Part shown: piece after piece, positions 18,540 through 32,900 of the stretch
Position numbering within the stretch: position 1 is the stretch's first letter
Layout of the letters: the number at the start of each line of letters is the position of its first letter
NCBI RefSeq assembly: GCF_022458985.1
Contig: NC_061789.1
Span: forward strand, 6,091,857-6,155,856
From: Mugil cephalus
Taxonomy: Eukaryota; Chordata; Actinopteri; Mugiliformes; Mugilidae
Length of the DNA: 64,000 nt
Reading direction: 5' to 3'
Notes under the pieces: generated by a model
Told to the model about the DNA's origin: nothing
Databases searched by the model: none
What the model saw: the letters and a program-made list of their open reading frames with translations, nothing else
Made by a program: the position numbers and the translations under genes

Positions 18540-18665
18540 CTAGGCTCCGCCCCTCAAAGATAAAACCGACCAATGGCGTTCAGCTAAAACTTTACGTCTC
18601 ATATTGTAGCGCTTCTGATTGGTTTTCCTCAGATGTTTACCTTCGCAGGCCCGCCCCCTTTTTAC
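18540..18665 (-). promoter_or_regulatory. tmem205: tmem205 promoter
   Basis: GC box CTCCGCCCCT at 18545-18554, CCAAT at 18570-18574, reversed CCAAT (ATTGG) at 18618-18622 and CCCGCCCCCT near 18650. No TATA box was seen at the usual distance. Confidence 0.55.
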
Positions 18666-19480
18666 TGTCCACACAAAATAGTTCATCACGTTTCCCCTGA
18701 TGATTTCTGAATTTTTTTTAGGTGAAAAGTAGCAATAATATGTTTTATATTATATTATATTATATTATATTATATTATATTGTATTATATTATATTATAT
18801 TATATTATATTATATTATATTATCAGTACACATGTACAGAGCAATGAAATGCAGTTCATGCATGTAGTATGAATAGTATGTTATGCCAGCGGTATGATGC
18901 AGGTTATAAGAAATACACAATGACTGACTGAGGTACTATGAACACATACAGGTGGATTTGTGTGTTAAAACTACACAATAAATGAAATGGGCATCGGTGC
19001 ATGGTAGCCTACTGTGCAGACAGATTATTTTTATTTGTTATTTTATCATTATGTTTATTTAAATGTCAAATAAAACATTACAATACACTTTTATCCATAC
19101 ACACCAGGCTTAGTTATGGTTGCATCTATTGCTCCAACAAAAAGCTTGTATGTAGCTGGTTATTATTGACTGATATGTTGTCCTTTATTCACTGAGTTTT
19201 GGGGTTAACGTAATTGTTACAATGTCAAACCTCCCAGCTGTTAAATGACACGTGAAAACACATAATAAAAGTGGGTAAATAGTAGGCAAAGTGCTTTTCT
19301 AAATCACTTAATTGACATTTGACCACTAATTTATTTGTTTTTAATTTTTCTTTTATTGTCGTATTAATTATTAAAGAAAACGTCTACGTTGTTGTTATAT
19401 CTCTATTTTTACGTGCACTAAATAATTGAAGCTCACCTCTCCATCTCTACCTGGTTGTACCTCTGTGGCGGTTGGAGCCA
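18666..19480. other. Interval between the tmem205 and elof1 promoters
   Basis: AT-rich. Holds the TATTA pentanucleotide microsatellite at 18744-18823 and otherwise no recognised feature. Confidence 0.7.
18744..18823. repeat. (TATTA)n microsatellite
   Basis: About 16 pentanucleotide units with a single G interruption at 18782. Confidence 0.95.
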
Positions 19481-19484
19481 TATC

Positions 19485-19560
19485 ATTGGATACTCTTCAA
19501 CCAATCGCAGCCCGAGCTGCATCCCAACCCACCAATCAGAGGCCTCCCTCGGCGAGACGT
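19485..19560 (+). promoter_or_regulatory. elof1: elof1 promoter
   Basis: CCAAT boxes at 19501-19505 and 19532-19536 and a reversed one (ATTGG) at about 19485 lie just upstream of the predicted elof1 first exon. It faces away from the tmem205 promoter about 0.9 kb away. Confidence 0.5.
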
Positions 19561-19642
19561 TGCATCCGGATCAAATGAAACACACAGAGCATCCTCCTCC
19601 GCTGCTTCCTTCGAGCATCCTTTTTTTGTTGTTGTTGTTCTG
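19560..19642 (+). other. elof1: Predicted noncoding first exon of elof1
   Basis: Ends at the consensus donor CTG|GTAAGT (19642/19643). The next exon starts at 20342, seven bases before the ATG. The transcription start is inferred. Confidence 0.55.
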
Positions 19643-20147
19643 GTAAGTCAGCCGGTTAATTTCCACCAGCTAAGAGATGAAGATGTTTTTATCTTTTTTT
19701 TTATTATTATTCGAGACTTAAATTCTTAAGGCGTTTTTTTTTCTGTTTAATTTTATTCCAGGTATTTTTTTTTACACACGCTAGCAGCTGTTAGGGAGTT
19801 AGCTGTTAGCATGTAGCGGTAGCTTTGTGTACCTTTCTTGACTGCTTTTCTCATCACGTGTGCTATTATTTGGGAAAAATTAAAGCATGAAACAGGAAAG
19901 GTGGCTTTAATAAAGCGTAACCCACACTGTAAAGCAGCGTTAAGTAATGTTAATGACATAACGTTGAATTGTTGTTTATGTGCATGTTTTTTGTCACATG
20001 ACTTTAGCATCTTCTTAATAAGGTGAGTATCACTGATAAATGTGTTGTAGTTTTAATATCTACTTTATTATGTTAGAGCTTAGCTGTGGAGGTGGAGGGA
20101 TGAGTAGAACTGTTGAGACATGCACAGTGTTAGGCAAGTGGTTATAA

Positions 20148-20176
20148 TGTTATGCCTGATCGGTGTAGGTTGGCAT
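20148..20176. repeat. Tc1/mariner-like terminal fragment
   Basis: ATGTTATGCCTGATCGGTGT matches the terminal repeat of the elements at 27377-27780 and 44455-44870. Only this end is left, in elof1 intron 1. Confidence 0.5.
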
Positions 20177-20294
20177 TTCTGGGACAATCTGACAATGTGA
20201 ACCCACTTCCACTCTGGTAAAATACCTTAATGGAGAAATTTAATGGAGTTGTGTAAGAGTTTAAAAGGCTACAATTGTATGGGAGTGTGTGTAG

Positions 20295-20941
<647 letters not shown>

Positions 20942-21970
20942 TCACGTTTTTCCAAACTCACCTTCTCTCTCTCTCTCCTCACTTTCTGCTTGTTCCTCAA
21001 ATCAAACCTTTTTCGTTTTTCTCTCAGTTGTGCGTCGTCTGGCCGGGCCAGAGTGTCGCACAGCTGCGCTGACGTTAGCACGTCTCCCGCACTGTCCTCA
21101 ATGTAAATGTTTTCACGTCTTATGTTGGTGAGAAGTCTACTTTCGTTTTAGTTAGATCCTTATAATTTCCCTTTTTTATTCAGACTGTCTTTTTATTTAA
21201 TCTGACTGTTCCAATTTAGCCACTTTTCATTGTTTGTGGTTAATGTTTAAAAAAAGTCAAGTAATTATGTTGTATTTCATGTTGTATTTAGTCTTTTTGT
21301 TTTTTTAAATCTTCAATCATGTTACAAAAGCACTGAAATCCTTTTTTTTTTGATACACTGCCAAATCTATTTTTTTTTTTACTTTTTAATTAATTTATAT
21401 AATTAGTAGAGAAGGCAAAGTCCTGTCAGCTTTGGTGGAAAAAGTAGGACTTTATTTTGAAGGGGAAAAAAAATGTACGGTAAGAAAGTGAACGCAAGTT
21501 GCTTGAAATACACGTGGGATTCGATTTAATCTTCAGCAAGTTAGTAAAGTTGCAATTTGTCAAAGAAATTGTAAAGTAGCGTTTGGTTTTATTTTAGATT
21601 GCGAAGTAGCGTGATGTATAAAAGAAATGAGTGAAAATTGTTTATTTCAATCTTCAGCAGCTATTTTGGAAAAACAAATCTACAAAGACATATCATTCGC
21701 AAGTTTTTGGGTCAGTTTAATTACAATTTTATGACAAACTGCGACTTAACTAGTTCAATTATTTTATAGCACAATTCAGACGGAATCAGAAAATTGTCCC
21801 TCACTGACTGCCGTACGTATTTTTCCCCAAATTTAAGGTCCCATGATGTCCACGTGGAGACACGCCTCTCTAGATATATATATATATATATAAAATGTAA
21901 CTGTTTTCCTCAACCATGTAATTTCACATTTGTGTATTTTGAGAAAAGAAAACCACGACCATATTTTTGA
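20942..21970. other. Convergent 3' region of elof1 and cnn1
   Basis: AT-rich with T runs. I saw no plus-strand AATAAA here, so elof1 probably uses a variant signal or ends further on. A short (TA)n lies near 21874-21891. Confidence 0.5.
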
Positions 21971-21977
21971 AGTGTTT

Positions 21978-21983
21978 TTTATT
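21978..21983 (-). terminator. cnn1: Candidate poly(A) signal of cnn1
   Basis: AATAAA on the minus strand; it would give a cnn1 3' UTR of about 1.7 kb. Further upstream in that UTR is a 27-base A run at 22043-22069. Confidence 0.5.
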
Positions 21984-22038
21984 GCACAAATGTCATGTTT
22001 AGTGAAAGGCAGTATAGAGGAAAAAAGTTGGCAGAGAT

Positions 22039-22070
<32 letters not shown>

Positions 22071-23620
22071 CCAATATGGTGAAATGTTCGTTACATTTAC
22101 TCAACACTATTCTGGTTGTTCCGAGGGGATCAGTGAAGATAAATTAATGCGCTGTTAAAAAAAGAAAAAAGGAAGAATCTACATTGATTTAATACAGTTT
22201 AGAGATGGCGTTAATTTAAATACAGTAAACGAACTTTTCCCTCTTGCTATGAAACGTCTTACAACACTAGATGGCACACTTCTACAAGTCCTAAATCGTG
22301 GCTGCGGGAGTGTGATGCAGCACAATTCAGAATACAAAGCCAATCTGAAACTGTATATATATAAAACTACTACCTAACATGGCAGCTCTGACCGTACGAC
22401 AACATTACATTCAAGAAATTCGGTGGGTTCTCAGTATGATGCAGAAATGATTCGCCATGATTCACATTAGCTAGTGTCTGAAAGCTCTGACTTTGTGTTG
22501 TAAGTTACCACCAGAATACCAGAAGTACAAGTTTACAAGGGCTTCAACTGAAAATACTGAAGTCTAAGAGCCTAAAGTTTGTAGGGATGAAAGTATTTGA
22601 GTAAATGTACATTCCACCACTGCACACAGGGTGAGGCCAGGTAAAGTGCAAATAGAGCAATAGAACAACCCTAAAGCTGAAAGTATCCTAAGGCCTAAGA
22701 AAAGTAGATGGTTGGAAAAGGAAATTAGGACTCACATGCAGCCCAAGAACTACTGGTGACTACCAAACTTCAAACTGGATACCAACGCACATACACTTAC
22801 TCCTTTATATTAAAAAAAAAAAAATAACAGAGGACTATGTCTCTCACAACCTTTTTCAGAATACTTTCTCAAAAAAACAAAAAAAAAAACAAAAGACATG
22901 TATATTAGCCCTGTAAAAATTGCATAGTGCACAACTCTGCAGGCTTGGCAACATGACTATTTGTCAGCGCAGGTGCTCATGAAACAAAAGCAATGTCCGC
23001 GCAAAAAAAGCTACAAGTCCTCCTGCGTCGTGCGTCCAGATCAGTCTCTGGTCCGTGGAGCTTCAACGTCGTCCCAAGGAGAGGAATCCCTCCGACGCGG
23101 ACGTGAACTCTCGACTGGGTCAATGTTCTATAGCACCAACACGGTCACTTGTTTCCTGTCAAGGAACTTTAAACTTCAATTCGGCTTCATCAGTGTTCAA
23201 ACTGGATGGGAGGGGAACAGACGTGAGGCGCGAGGGTGTGAACGTGGTCAGAAATCTCTAATTACAAATGCAAAGTATAAAAAGCCGTTAAAAAAAAAAA
23301 AAAAAAATCTATAAATAGCGTAGGTTAATAAATCTCAACCTTTGAGTGACGCGTGTGTGTTTTAAGCGGTAATAATATTAACCAGAGCGACAGAAGTTGG
23401 CGTAAAACTCTTTGACGTAAGGTCAGTGTAAACACTTGTCTTCTTTTACTCATGGAAAGGCAAACAGTAAATTCCTAAGGATAAAAACATGTTTAGAAAA
23501 AAAATAATAATTGGGGGAACGAAGACGACGATGACGTCAATCAGTGTTAAATAACAGTCTGGGAAGTTGTTGCTCGTCACAAAGACAGTCGCGGTTGGTC
23601 GTCTGAAGTTAAAGCAAAGA

Positions 23621-23650
23621 AGGAGGAGGAGGAGGAGGAGGAGGAGGAGG
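23621..23650. repeat. (GGA)n microsatellite
   Basis: About ten units, roughly 40 bases past the cnn1 stop; read as (TCC)n in the transcript. Confidence 0.9.
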
Positions 23651-23689
23651 ACGGGGCGGGCGAGGGGTGAGGCTGTCCCGTGGTTTCCT

Positions 23690-23935
23690 TTAGTCAGAAT
23701 ACTGGTTGTAGCCGTCGTACACGACCTCGCTCCCGTTGTTGTAGTAGGCGTCGGTGGGGTTGATGCAGTACTTGTTGTCGTAGACCTGGCGGGGCAGGCC
23801 GTAGGTGGTCATCCCCTGTTGGGAGGCCACTTTGTTGGTGCCCATCTGCAGGGAGATGGTCGAGGTGTCACAGTTCTCCAGCTCCAGCTTCTTGTCGAAG
23901 ATGTGCCTCCTAGTTCCCGGAGCTGTCATGCCAGA
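23690..23935 (-). CDS. cnn1: cnn1 coding exon 7 (last)
   Basis: Acceptor CTGTCCCAG before 23935. Residues 218-298: [14 protein letters not shown], the third calponin repeat around [28 protein letters not shown] and the Tyr/Asn/Asp-rich tail; TAA at 23690-23692. Confidence 0.96.
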   Translation of the reverse strand, partial: SGMTAPGTRRHIFDKKLELENCDTSTISLQMGTNKVASQQGMTTYGLPRQVYDNKYCINPTDAYYNNGSEVVYDGYNQYSD

Positions 23936-26900
23936 CTGGGACAGAAAGCAAGACGGAGGGGTTTTTAAGAAAAGGTAGTAGCAGTGCTTCAATTCCTTCA
24001 AAATAGTTGAACTTCTCCCTGATATTTCCAACAACAACTTTAGGAATCGCAGCGAAACCTCGAAATGTGTACGGTTATTTGTGAATGGGAACAGCAGGTT
24101 ACATTGCATTAACACATAGTTTGTCATGTGCAGGACGATCTGTGGAAGAGGGTTGTAAACATTAGAGGCTAGGAATCAATAGCAGCCCTAGGAAGTACAG
24201 CAGTACTACCTCCGTGTCCATGGCTGAGGTGCCTTGACTTGAGCAAGAAAGGACGAAGCCAGAGAAACTTCCTCCACATTTTGTTTTCCAGGATACCTGG
24301 CTATCGCAAGTCCACACAGGTTACCTCAAGATACATCGCGGACGTCTTAAATGTACTTGTGTTGATATGATTTACCGCAACAGTCCATAATTTCTCAGTT
24401 GGTTCTCTTGTTTCAAAGAAAAAGCCAAATCATTTGTTGCGTTTCTAACACCCCTACAAATACGCAAAACCTTAATACTGGAATTCATATATATACACAG
24501 GATAAGTTGTTACAATCCCTTGTGCCAAACACATTTAGAAGCCTAGTACAACTGAAAAGCCAACCAGCAGGCTAGCAGTCAGCCACCAGCTAGCATCAAA
24601 CAAGAAGACACCAGCTAACTAGCCTAGCCAACAGCAGCAGGTAAGAAGTGATGGGACATGCAGCTACCCTTCAACCAACACTTCTCCCTCTGCCTAAGAA
24701 CGAAAGTAAAACACTAAAAGCCACCAGCTAACTAGCATAGCCAACAGCTAAATAAAGCTAAATAAAGAAAACTGGTAATAGTAACATCTCTAACACCTCT
24801 CAAATATCTAAAGCTAAAACACTTTTACGCTCTCATGAGGTGATTTTTCAGACGTATCAATATAAACGTTTATCGCAAAAGTGCAATGGAAACACTTTTT
24901 TTTGCATTTCCCTGTCTCTGGCGTCACAGGAGATGACCCAGGGGGACATGTGACTAGTTAATTTCAAGTCCATTTCCTCAAAGTGAAGTCCAGTGTAATG
25001 AGAATTTAAGAGAATTATGGGATATCGCTAGACAAGACTTTACAGAGTTACAGCTTATTCACAAAACACCTTTCAATGGAAACGCTTACAAAGCTCAATC
25101 GTACTTTATCGAAATTTCATAAATATCACCTTTATTTAGCTGGTTGTCCTCGCAAATTCATTTGCCTTCTTATTCTGACTGTATACCTTCCTTTGAGCAT
25201 CTTTTCCATCTGGATTGTCAGAAGCGTTTTCTGGACCCTTTCTCGGTTCAAGTTCATCCTTCAAGGCTGCCAGAAACTGTGAGCTCATAGAACCGTGGTT
25301 ACATTTGTAACCATACTAATAGTTGCTGCAGCCAAAAAAAGTAGCTGTTAATCTTAATTTTTTGGACTGTTTTAGCCGGAGTTGAGGACACAACACAATG
25401 CAGAGACCCAGAACTAAACTGTAGCTGGTAGCAATGCGCTGCTAAAACGATGGCTCATTAAACCTAAATATTTTCATAATCTCCCGTTTTGATTATTTAT
25501 AGGTTATTATGCTATGATCTTCCTAGTTCGCCTTGAGATCAAATGGCTCTATGTGGCCCCTGAAACTAAAATGAGTTTGACATCCCTGCTGTAGAAGAAT
25601 ATTACAGTTCATCTATAAAAGAACAAACCCTGCACGATGGCTTTGATCTGTCTAACTGCATCAAACTTTAAAATGGATAAGTAGAAGCGACATTTTTTTT
25701 TTTTTTTTACAGTAAAGTCATACATCTCTCCTTACCTGGCTAGCTCCCTTGTTGGTGCCCATCTGTAGGCTGATGGTAGATTGGTCCACGGGGTTTTCCA
25801 TGCCTATCTTGGCATCATAAAGATGGCGTCGTGTCCCATAGGAGGTCATACCCTTTTGACTGGCCAGCTTGTTGGTGCCCATCTGGAGACGCAGAGAAAT
25901 GAAATGAGCGTAAGTCTAGTCTAGCTATAGTTGTTCTGTGTACAAGTCTTTGTACGCAGAATGGGAACAATTTAAAGGTAATGGCTAAGGAGGTAGATTG
26001 TCCAGTTATTGCTTATTATCAATCATCCATTCATTCACACTGTGGTCCAAGGCTATATTTAAAAATTAGGGCTTAGGAGTTTGAGGGGTCTGCTGGTTCA
26101 GTATCTTAGCTGTTCCTAAAGCTGCGCTGAGGCTTCAGGTGTTGTTCTACTACAACGGGGACCATGCTCACTTTAGCGTTCCACATCTGTTCCAGCTGCT
26201 CTTTCAACCCTTGGTACTTCTCAACCTTTTCGTGTTCCTTCTTTCTGATCACCACCACCTTCTTCTGCTCTTTATCCACTACCACTATGTCTGGTTGGTT
26301 AGCTGGTGAAGCTGAAGTCCCACAGAACCATGTTCTTGTTCTTGGCCCATTGGGACTTGGGTACTTCTGTACACTATCCTGGTCACTTGGTTGTGCCTCT
26401 CCATGTACGCTGACCTGGCTAGCATCTTATACCCTGCGACTATGTGTTGGTCTGTCTCAGGGGCTGATCTGATCTGGTAGATCTTGGCCTCTATGGTTCT
26501 TGTATGTAGGGCCTGTTCTTGTGCTGCTAGAACACCTCATGCAACCCCACTTCAAATGACAAATGACTGCCCCCTGGGAAGCATCCAGAGAGAGCCATCA
26601 GAACATCCCTGGATACCTTCTTTCTACCATATGACTGATTGGTCACAAAGTAGTAGATTACAAGTCATTGCGTTTCTGCATCTCTGACCTGCAGGCCTAT
26701 GATGTTGCGTCCCTCCCTGAGCTTCTCAGGAGCAAAGTGTCGCTGCTGTTTCTCGGCATACTTCACTCCTATATCGTACTTGGAGCGGAAACCTTTGGAC
26801 TTGGCCTGAGGAAGAGAGAAGCGGCAAAGAGAGGAGAGAAAATGATGCTAATAGACTGTTTTGTCAAAAGGTACAAAGATGACAGAAGTATGGCTGCATG

Positions 26901-29900
26901 TATAATTACAAAGATCAGATGCTAGCATAGAGACAGCGGCGAGTACAGTAAGGCACCAACGCAAGCCTGTAATGTAATGGATCTCAGTGGAATAACAGTG
27001 TAGCTGCCCTTACCACTCCAGCCAGAGCGATGAGTGTGGACTGGACCTGAGTGTGGTTGACATTCTCAAATAGATCATTGGCCTCAAAGATGTCATGTGG
27101 CTTCAGGCCGTAGTCTGTGATGGCACGGACGAAATTACCTATGTTTTCCAGCTGGGGAAAAACGGCAGGCAGAGTACAAAATAGAATCAGTTAATGGGTG
27201 CGGTGCTTGAACATCTAATCTTTATCCAGCGAGACAATAAATAGTGTGTGATCGCTGACATCTTTTAACACAACGTTGGGAAATTAGATCACTTGCTTTC
27301 TTGCAAGAACAGTAAATACGAAGCTACAGCTTGCAGGTAGTTCCCTTAACTTGACACAAATGACAATTGCTAGATACACAGATCAGGCACAACATTATGA
27401 CCACCTGCCTAATATTGTGTAGGCCTCCCTTGTGCCTCCATAACAGCCCTGACTCAACAGAAAATGGACATGGGCCTTCTGAGGGTGCCCGGTGGTGTCT
27501 GGTAACTCGATGTTGTCAGTGAAAGTCTTTGGTGTTTTTTTGAGTTGCTCCTGAAGCGTTTTTTGTGGCTGCTCCTGCTGGGGATGACTGCTGCCATTGC
27601 TATGTGGTGGGGGTGCCTGGTCTGGTCTGGTCTGGTCTGGTCTGGTCTAGGTTGGTGCTACATGTCTAAGTAACATCCACACGAATGAATGCCAGGTCCA
27701 AAAGTTGAATTGTCACAAGATGGTCAGAGTTATCTTCTTGTCCTGTCAGGGGTTTTAATGTTATGCCTGATCAGTTTGTGTCTGGCAGCTTAACAGTGTT
27801 TGCATTTCCAAAAGTGTCAATATCATTTTATTAAACATGCTTCAATCCACCCTTAAAAGCTGAGTTTGCTTTTTATAGGTCCTGTAAAAGGCTCATAAAG
27901 GCCACACTGAGATGGGCTTCATTTGATATGGCAGCAGCTTTGTGGAATGTAAATAAAAGTCTTTGTCATCAATGCCAGCGCATGAGACGAATCGACTTCC
28001 ACATGTTCTGGAAAAGGACCTTCACTTTGATCACGTTCTTACTAAGACTTTACCTGGGGCCAGTTTTGAGGGGAGTTGTTGATCTTTTTCACAGAACCTG
28101 GCTGGAGAACATTAATGAGTCTACAAAGGCAGAGAAAGGATGTGTCAGGGGGATCACTCATAAAAATGAAGTTTCTGAGCTACGTGCAATCCTTCCAGTT
28201 TCTGTCCACTCACTCGCACAACAGGACTCCATCCTTCAGACTCTCCATAAAGTTGTCCCCAATCTTTTTGCCGGTCACATCCTGAATCCACAGCCTCAGC
28301 TCTTCTTCCTTTTGTGGGTCATACTTCCCTGCCAGCTGAAACAATAAAGCAGAGGTCACCGGTCAGACACTTGTGCTTTTTAGTTTTCTTTCCAACGTGG
28401 CAGAACAAAACAAACAGTACAACAGTTTAATACAAAACCCATGCACAATTGCCCTCTATTCGGAGGGATTTGTTTTAAAAAACTGTGCGTCAATTGAGGC
28501 TTTGCCAGAGCGAGAAGAAGAAATACAGAAAATGAGACGCCTTCATTCAAACAAGAGGCCATGTTGCGTTTCATAATTCTATTTTGGGTCTACTGCCATA
28601 GGTTTACATGCTTCCAAAAACACCATTATCTTCCTGATACCAGACTATTTTCACCTTCAGACTGAAATGCCACTTTTTTTTTTGCTCCTGTCTCTTTAAG
28701 GCCCTTCCTCTCGAAAAGGCCGGTCGTCTCCCATTGGTCGAAGCTTATTATTAGTATTATTTACCTGTCACCTACAGTAAATTCCATGACACATTACATT
28801 AAAGGTCCCATATTATACATTTTTTTCAACAATGTCATATCAGTGTCAGAGGTCCAACATCATTGTTTTCAAAGTGTATTATCCTCAAATTCTGCCTTGG
28901 TGCTGAATTTCAGCCAGTCAAAAAGTGGCTCTGGTGAGAACAGGCTGCTTCTGTGTCTGTACCTTTAAATGCTAATGAGCTGAGCTATTCACATCTTCTC
29001 TCACATCTTCTGTCACTAATGTTAATGTGTTGTTACAGCTACTACCGTGCAGCTAATGTTAGCTTCCGCCAACTATAAGGGTAATCGTTATGGTGCCAAC
29101 AAAAACCTTTGCCATGTGTGTTTGCAAGAAAGAAATGACCTTTATAAAGTGAATTTTGCATAATATAGGATATTTCTGGAAGTTCAGAGAAGAAAAAAGA
29201 TTTTATATGAATTAAATTTCATTACATTATAAAAGTTGTGCACTATAGTGCTTCAAAACATGTACCAGACCTCTTGGCGGGAAGGTTTTTCCCAAACCGT
29301 TAGCGCTAGTCTGACCAAAGTTGCCCCGATAAATGCATCTTTTCCTTCTTCATCTAATCTGATCATTCAAATCCACAAAATATTTGCACAACATCAACTC
29401 TTCCTAGCCTCCCAGATAACTGTAGCTCTTCCTGTGAATCCACCGCCACCTGCTGGTAGGAGGAGTTATTTCCTTTCACAGCTGCGGCGTTTTTGACCAA
29501 CTCCCAACTGCAACTTTTTTTTTTTTTGCTGGTCTTAGTTGCCACTGATAGTTTGAGCTGTAGAGACGATATCTTGCCGAGCATACGTTGCTTTCCATAT
29601 TCACATCATTTAAAACGTCAAAGAAAGCCACACTGTAAATCAAAAAGTTAAAAAAAAAAAAAAAAAAAGCTTAAATAAAATTTTCCACCTTCTTCCATCA
29701 ATGGAAAAATGAAGATAACCTTGAATCTTTTAAGGCTACATGCACGTACAAGACTCGCTGTAATAAAATCTTTCATTTGAGGTTTTGTTTGTGTTACTAA
29801 AATAAGCCACTTGCTTTTTTTTTTTTTTATTTTGGCTAAATAATTGAAAATACTTTGCTACGAGGTGCATGAAAAGACCAGGAACCCGAATGAAAGAGGC

Positions 29901-32900
29901 CTGTGGACATTCCTGCATGCAGAAACCCATTGCCCCCCCTCCACCCTTCCCTCTTCTCTCCATGTATTTCCTTATTGGCACAAACACTTTGCCCCAATAC
30001 TTTGAATTCTGGTGTGGGGTTGGTTTAAGGCTAGCCCTTCCAACACACTCGCCCCCTTTTTCCTGAATGTTCTGCCGATAAGTCTTCACGGTCTGGGACC
30101 GGCAGCCAACACAAACAAGAATTTCAAAGCAGCAGGGATAGCGTGGCTTCTCGTCCATCACACCAAACTTGGGAGAAACAGCTCCCCGAAGTGCTCCTCC
30201 CTCTCCCTCTGACCGCCTCGCTCTCCGTCGCCGGCTGGCCGAGCTCATATTACCCCTCTCTGTCTTCTCCTCTCCCTCAGGGTTTTCCAGAATCTGCCCT
30301 TTTACAGCGAAGCCGACTACTCAGGCAAAACCACGTCCGATAGAGACGGGCCAAGATGGACAGGTCCCGCTTTCCAGTGCAGGAAGTTTGGCTTTTAGCT
30401 GTGTTGTCGTTTCACATGGTGGGAATCGGGAGCTGCTCGTTTTTTCCTGACAGATAACTGAGACAGGACAATAAGGCCAATAAGAAAAAACAAACAAACT
30501 GGACAATTAGTGGGATTGTCAAACCCGTGTCCAGCAACGATTTCAATTTAAAAACCAATTAAGGCCCTAATCTTACGCAGAGCAAGGAGAAGACACAGAC
30601 TAAAAATATTAGTTGAAACAAAAACCAGTTTCACGCCCACCACCAGTAAAAACCAATACTCGACATCTGTTGGTCTTTATAGACAATACAGTGGAAACAG
30701 TGACGTTGGAACTAAATATTAAAGAAGCCATGTTGCGCTCATTTACAGGATCCTTATTTTATGTTGGGGCTCTACTACAATAGGTTTACATGCTTTAATG
30801 TTCCAAAAACACCACTATTTTTCTTATACGGGGCTCTTCTTCAGCACCTTTTTTTGCTCCTGTCTCTTTAAGACTAATATCTCTGAAACGAGCTCCAACA
30901 AACCCAAACAAACTTTGCCTTGAAGATGTTTCACTGCTCATTCAAGTGGTGTTTTTAGTCGCTAAAGTCTTATTTTCATTAGGAGTAGAATAAGATGTTC
31001 ATCAATGAAGGTCTTCTAGTTCTACCGAGTCATAAATGGAGCCTAGTTGTGCACCAATAAATTTCGAACTAAAGAGGCAACTTGGACGAGTGATGCAACA
31101 CATTCAGGAAAATAAAGTGCAGTTGTGACCTGAATGAGCTGAAAGCAAAGCGACAGTTTACTTCAGCTAAGAGGTGACGATGGGATGAATCATAAACTCA
31201 GGAAACTCCCTCCATCATGCCACGCATGTGCTACATATGCTAACAACCTGCTAGCATGGTTCCCGGGCTATTAGCCATGTAGGCTAATCTCCATGTTTCT
31301 GCTGTTGCGCTTTATTATCAGAGCCATTAAGCCAAAACTTTCGTGTGTCTACCCCTCTGCAGAGGCTTCATGAGTTATCATGAATTTCATTCTTAAATCC
31401 TGTCCTTTGTGTTATTCTTTAAGGGTTTTCTATAAGATTCAATGCATCACATAAAGAATAAAAGTAACTGCTTAATATACCAAATGTAAAAAAAGGTCCA
31501 ATGTTTATTAGATTGTAGATCTTTGAATTGATGTAACTGGTTAATCAAACCACAGCACTAACAGGTCTATACATCAAAACGATTGATGTGATGAGAGGCT
31601 GAAAGGATGGAAAGAAAGATGAAAAATATGTAAAACTTATTAGGACTTTGCTCTAATTAAATGTCTGAGAGGGTAAGAGAAAATATGCTAATATGCTAAC
31701 TCCAAGAGAACTGATGAACTGTGTCTGAAACGTGTCAGAGAAACCGTCTCACAATCTGAGCTCAGATCCCACAGAGCTGAAGGCGACTCGGCGTCTACCT
31801 GTTTGTCAAGTGACACGCGGAAAAAAAACTGAGAAACCCCTCCACATGTCCACGCTACGCCTCAGAATGAGACGCGTCCGCGGGCTGCTTGGCACCGCCT
31901 CGTCCTCGCCATCCAGCCCCCGTCCACCTGCGTTCTGTCAGGACAGTGTTTTGTCATATTTGACTCTGGTGTAAACTGTTTAGAGTAAGGACACTTTCTC
32001 AAGTTCCAAGTCAGAGCCCGGTCACTCCTTAAAAGGCCATTAGATGATGCCGATGTACCTGTCAAGTCGTCCGGCCTCCGCTCGGGCCCTGACGTCACGC
32101 TGCTGGAACTCGCCATCCCGGCATGAAGCCCCACTTCCACTCACTGTACTCCCATATAGAGAGCAGCGCCTTTTGAGTAGCAGTTATGAGAGGAATGCGG
32201 GCTTCGCCGAGTTGCCCCGCACCTCTGTGCGACATTAAAGCACTTGCTGAGAGATGGTGCTATTCGGGGAAGAGGCCACGTACCCTCCGTGACAATGATG
32301 AAGCTGGAACAGGGGCCCTGACTCATGCGATCATCTCGTCTCTACCGTCACACGTTAATGAAATGCCCAAATTCCTGTCTACTTCTACTGCACTACGTTT
32401 CTCTGAGCGTTACTTGGCTGAATAACGTTTAACCGCTGCAAACTGATGCATTTGCAGAGATCACAGCAGAATTAGCTCCGACACAAAGCCTTGTTTACAC
32501 ATCAATGCATCTAAAATAATAATCTAATATTGTGATGTGCAATGATTTGCCACTTTGCCTGCAGAAGAAAGCAAGTAAAATGACCTTTTTCACATCTTTT
32601 TGTACGGGTTTTTATATTAAAATGTACTTTTCTCCCCCATTGAGAATAGTTTACTTTGGAAAACGATGCCTTCATGATGCATCCCGACGTCCCTCCAGGC
32701 TCATATCTGCAATCGTACTAAGTGAACACCACCGCCCGTGCTCCTTTCGCTTTGATTTCTTGCTGCAGAGGAGATCAGCGGGACCAGGAGCAGAGGAATA
32801 ACGGCGCAGGCTTAAATTCCCTGACCTTTCGTAATCGCCCCAAATAATTTGGCCACCGTAGAACCTGCCCTCAGCTCCAAAAGCACCAGAGAGACAGGAC

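Larger units (their letters stand above)
21960..23689 (-). other. cnn1: Probable 3' UTR of cnn1
   Basis: Non-coding sequence following the cnn1 stop up to the hexamer at 21978. Contains poly-A runs (22043-22069, 23290-23307), a (GGA)n tract at 23621-23650 right beside the stop codon, and otherwise unique sequence. The extent is inferred. Confidence 0.5.
23936..25735 (-). other. cnn1 intron with dispersed repeats
   Basis: Contains a local duplication rich in GCTAGC/AGCTAAC near 24560-24770, a dispersed repeat at 24775-25150 shared with 42880-43135, and a hAT family A end at 25515-25592. No exon was missed: flanking phases agree. Confidence 0.75.

Noticed and set aside
26164..26472. 102-codon plus-strand frame in a cnn1 intron
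   Set aside because: Ser/Thr/Cys-rich translation without any domain; no splice or start evidence.
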